Positions 6,150-7,619 of a stretch of 7,619 nt of DNA are shown one piece after another; the first letter of the stretch is position 1; each line of letters starts with the position of its first letter. A program made the translations under genes and the position numbers. The DNA comes from Porticoccaceae bacterium (GTDB lineage: Bacteria > Pseudomonadota > Gammaproteobacteria > Pseudomonadales > Porticoccaceae), in the NCBI GenBank assembly GCA_002692165.1, contig NZJL01000079.1:1-7619 (forward strand), given 5' to 3'. The notes under the pieces are model-generated. The model searched no databases and had not been told where the DNA came from. It saw nothing but the letters and a program-made list of their open reading frames with translations.

Positions 6150-6772
6150 TGACAGTCAAAAACATTTCATCGCAATTGCTGGAAAAAATAGCTGTGATCA
6201 TTAACTCTGCGCTCGCTTATGATGAGGTTTCATTGCTAGCCCTTGCGGAGCTCTCGGGGACAAAAGTAGCCATCACTAGCAACTCGCCACAGTTTACAAT
6301 CTACCTCAAAGTCGAAGCGGGTCAAGTCACGCTTAGTAATGAGACTGAAATCACGCCAACAGTTACGTTGTCGGGATCGCTGGTGGCGCTGGTATCCGCC
6401 CTTCTTGGTTCAGATGAGATCAACACTCTTGCCGGAACAGGACTCACCGTGAGTGGAGACACAGGCTTGTTAAAAAAAATTAACCATTTGATGACTGGTC
6501 TAAACATCGATTGGGAAGCCGCAATAGAGGATTTGATCGGACCCATACCAGCCCATCTAGTGAGTAGCGCAGCTAGAAGGATGGGACCCGCGATTGATCG
6601 AAACAGAAGCCGGATGTGCGAAATAGCCGTGGAAGTGGCTCAAGAGGAGTTCCGCTTAACTCCCAGCAAAGTCGAATTTGAACATTTTTCGCAACAGGTT
6701 CAGCTGCTTTCTTCTCATGTTGACCGAGTTGAGGCGCATTTTCTCACGGCCCGAAGGACGTTGACAAAATGA
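6149..6772 (+). CDS. ubiJ: UbiJ, SCP2-domain ubiquinone biosynthesis accessory factor
   Basis: UbiJ is a soluble accessory protein of the ubiquinone pathway. In Escherichia coli it works with UbiK in the cytoplasmic Ubi metabolon, and its SCP2 fold is thought to bind the lipid intermediates. This 207-residue protein has the expected size. The first 110 or so residues fit an SCP2-like domain (mixed strands and hydrophobic helices, for example VTLSGSLVALVSALL). A middle segment has the repeated small residues LIGPIPAHLVSSAARR, and the last 45 residues are charged and probably a coiled coil. Sequence conservation is low in this family, so the call leans on position between ubiE and ubiB as well as on domain character. 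It starts with GTG at 6149, overlapping the ubiE stop, with GGAG ten bases upstream. Its stop overlaps the ubiB ATG by four bases, indicating coupled translation. Confidence 0.88.
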   Translation: MTVKNISSQLLEKIAVIINSALAYDEVSLLALAELSGTKVAITSNSPQFTIYLKVEAGQVTLSNETEITPTVTLSGSLVALVSALLGSDEINTLAGTGLTVSGDTGLLKKINHLMTGLNIDWEAAIEDLIGPIPAHLVSSAARRMGPAIDRNRSRMCEIAVEVAQEEFRLTPSKVEFEHFSQQVQLLSSHVDRVEAHFLTARRTLTK

Positions 6773-7619
6773 TTCAAATTAAACGAGCGCTTAAAATCAT
6801 GCGTGTGATAGGCGTTTATCGCCTTGACAATTTGCTAGATAAAGAAACTCTCCCTATGTTTCTGAGAGTGATAGTAGCGCCTGCTGCTTTTTTCGGAAAT
6901 AAGGAATCTAACAGGGGAACTCGATTTCGAGAAGCTCTCGAGGAACTAGGCCCTATTTTTGTCAAGTTTGGTCAACTTCTATCAACAAGACCAGATCTAA
7001 TTCCAAGCGATATCTGCTCAGAGTTATCAAAATTGCAAGATGATGTTCCCCCGTTTTCCAGTGAATTGTTTAAAAAAACTGTTGAGGATGCCCTTGGCTC
7101 AAAAGTAGATGTCCTTTTTAAAATGTTTGATGATGAACCTCTTGCCTCAGCGTCCATTGCCCAGGTTCATGGAGCGGTAATGCCTGACGGAAGAGACGTT
7201 GTAGTGAAAGCCGTTAGACCAGGCATAAAAAAAATAATCCTTGAGGATCTCGCCCTCCTATTTACTATCGCCAAACTAGTTCGGAAATATAGTCCTGATG
7301 GCGAGAGATTACATCCAGTGGAGATTGTTTCTGACTATCAAAATGTGGTTCTCACCGAATTGAATTTGCAATCTGAGGGTGCCAACGCATCCCTCCTGCG
7401 CAACAATTTTAAAAAGTCTCCCCTTCTTTTCGTTCCAGAAATTATTTGGGATTATTCCAATGAAAATGTTCTTGTAATGGATCGAATTTACGCCACCCCA
7501 GTGACAGACATAACTGCATTAAAAGCCGCCGATGCTGATTTAAAACTGCTTGCCGAGCGCGGAGTTGAGATTTTTTTCCAGCAAGTTTTTGAACATAACT
7601 TTTTCCATGCCGATATGCA
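6769..7619 (+). CDS. ubiB: UbiB, atypical kinase-like ubiquinone biosynthesis protein (C-terminus beyond window)
   Basis: UbiB/COQ8 proteins are membrane-associated ATPases with a protein-kinase-like fold, needed for ubiquinone synthesis and possibly for handling lipid intermediates. The first 283 of about 510-545 codons are visible, ending within FFHAD, the kinase-like catalytic loop. Landmarks are KFGQ (66-69, the KxGQ motif), STRPDLIP (72-79), the Ala-rich nucleotide loop ASASIAQVH (126-134), ATP-binding Lys147 in VVVKAVRPG, the paired Glu203 in SEGANA, and MDRIYATPV (237-245). One oddity: the ExD motif, normally Glu-x-Asp, reads Glu197-Leu-Asn199. The ATG lies in an ATGA overlap with ubiJ, so it is coupled to the upstream genes. 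The C-terminal membrane helices expected for the family lie beyond the edge. Confidence 0.96.
   Translation, partial: MIQIKRALKIMRVIGVYRLDNLLDKETLPMFLRVIVAPAAFFGNKESNRGTRFREALEELGPIFVKFGQLLSTRPDLIPSDICSELSKLQDDVPPFSSELFKKTVEDALGSKVDVLFKMFDDEPLASASIAQVHGAVMPDGRDVVVKAVRPGIKKIILEDLALLFTIAKLVRKYSPDGERLHPVEIVSDYQNVVLTELNLQSEGANASLLRNNFKKSPLLFVPEIIWDYSNENVLVMDRIYATPVTDITALKAADADLKLLAERGVEIFFQQVFEHNFFHADM

Overview
The window looks like a chromosomal segment of a proteobacterium, most probably a betaproteobacterium. It carries the gene order hslV-hslU-DUF971-ubiE-ubiJ-ubiB, and the HslV N-terminus ([12 protein letters not shown]) is the form I associate with betaproteobacteria. Taxonomy is inferred from gene order and protein character only; no marker rRNA is present. 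Base composition is moderate to low in G+C (26/60 in 4261-4320) and drops sharply in the gene-poor stretch (16/60 in 1681-1740).

The left edge (1-1179, minus strand) holds the first 393 codons of an NADP-type succinate-semialdehyde dehydrogenase (gabD), cut by the window edge. From 1180 to about 2976 no intact gene is visible. This AT-rich stretch contains operator-like inverted repeats upstream of gabD, a doubtful 37-codon scrap resembling the start of a GGDEF domain, a decayed haloalkane dehalogenase gene (plus strand) and a 56-codon N-terminal stump of a beta-hydroxyacid dehydrogenase (minus strand). The dehalogenase has three independent defects: the catalytic-acid glutamate is replaced by lysine, one base is lost near 2574, and the end carrying the catalytic histidine is missing. 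Its 3' end and the dehydrogenase stump run into each other at about 2620-2645, which marks a recombination junction. The stump and gabD point the same way, so they may be the two sides of an older catabolic locus split by foreign DNA and deletion.

The right part (2977-7619, plus strand) is a tightly packed housekeeping block. A good heat-shock (sigma-32 type) promoter candidate sits just before hslV. It is followed by the peptidase HslV and its AAA+ unfoldase HslU, then a DUF971 protein, then the ubiquinone genes ubiE (C-methyltransferase), ubiJ (SCP2-type lipid-binding accessory factor) and ubiB (atypical kinase-like protein, cut by the right edge). ubiE/ubiJ overlap by 1 base and ubiJ/ubiB by 4, so these three are translationally coupled. 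Gaps of 16, 26 and 78 bases upstream allow read-through from hslV.

I found no rRNA, tRNA, CRISPR array, insertion sequence or convincing rho-independent terminator. I do not see a previously undescribed multi-gene system. The interesting part is the decayed catabolic island between gabD and hslV.
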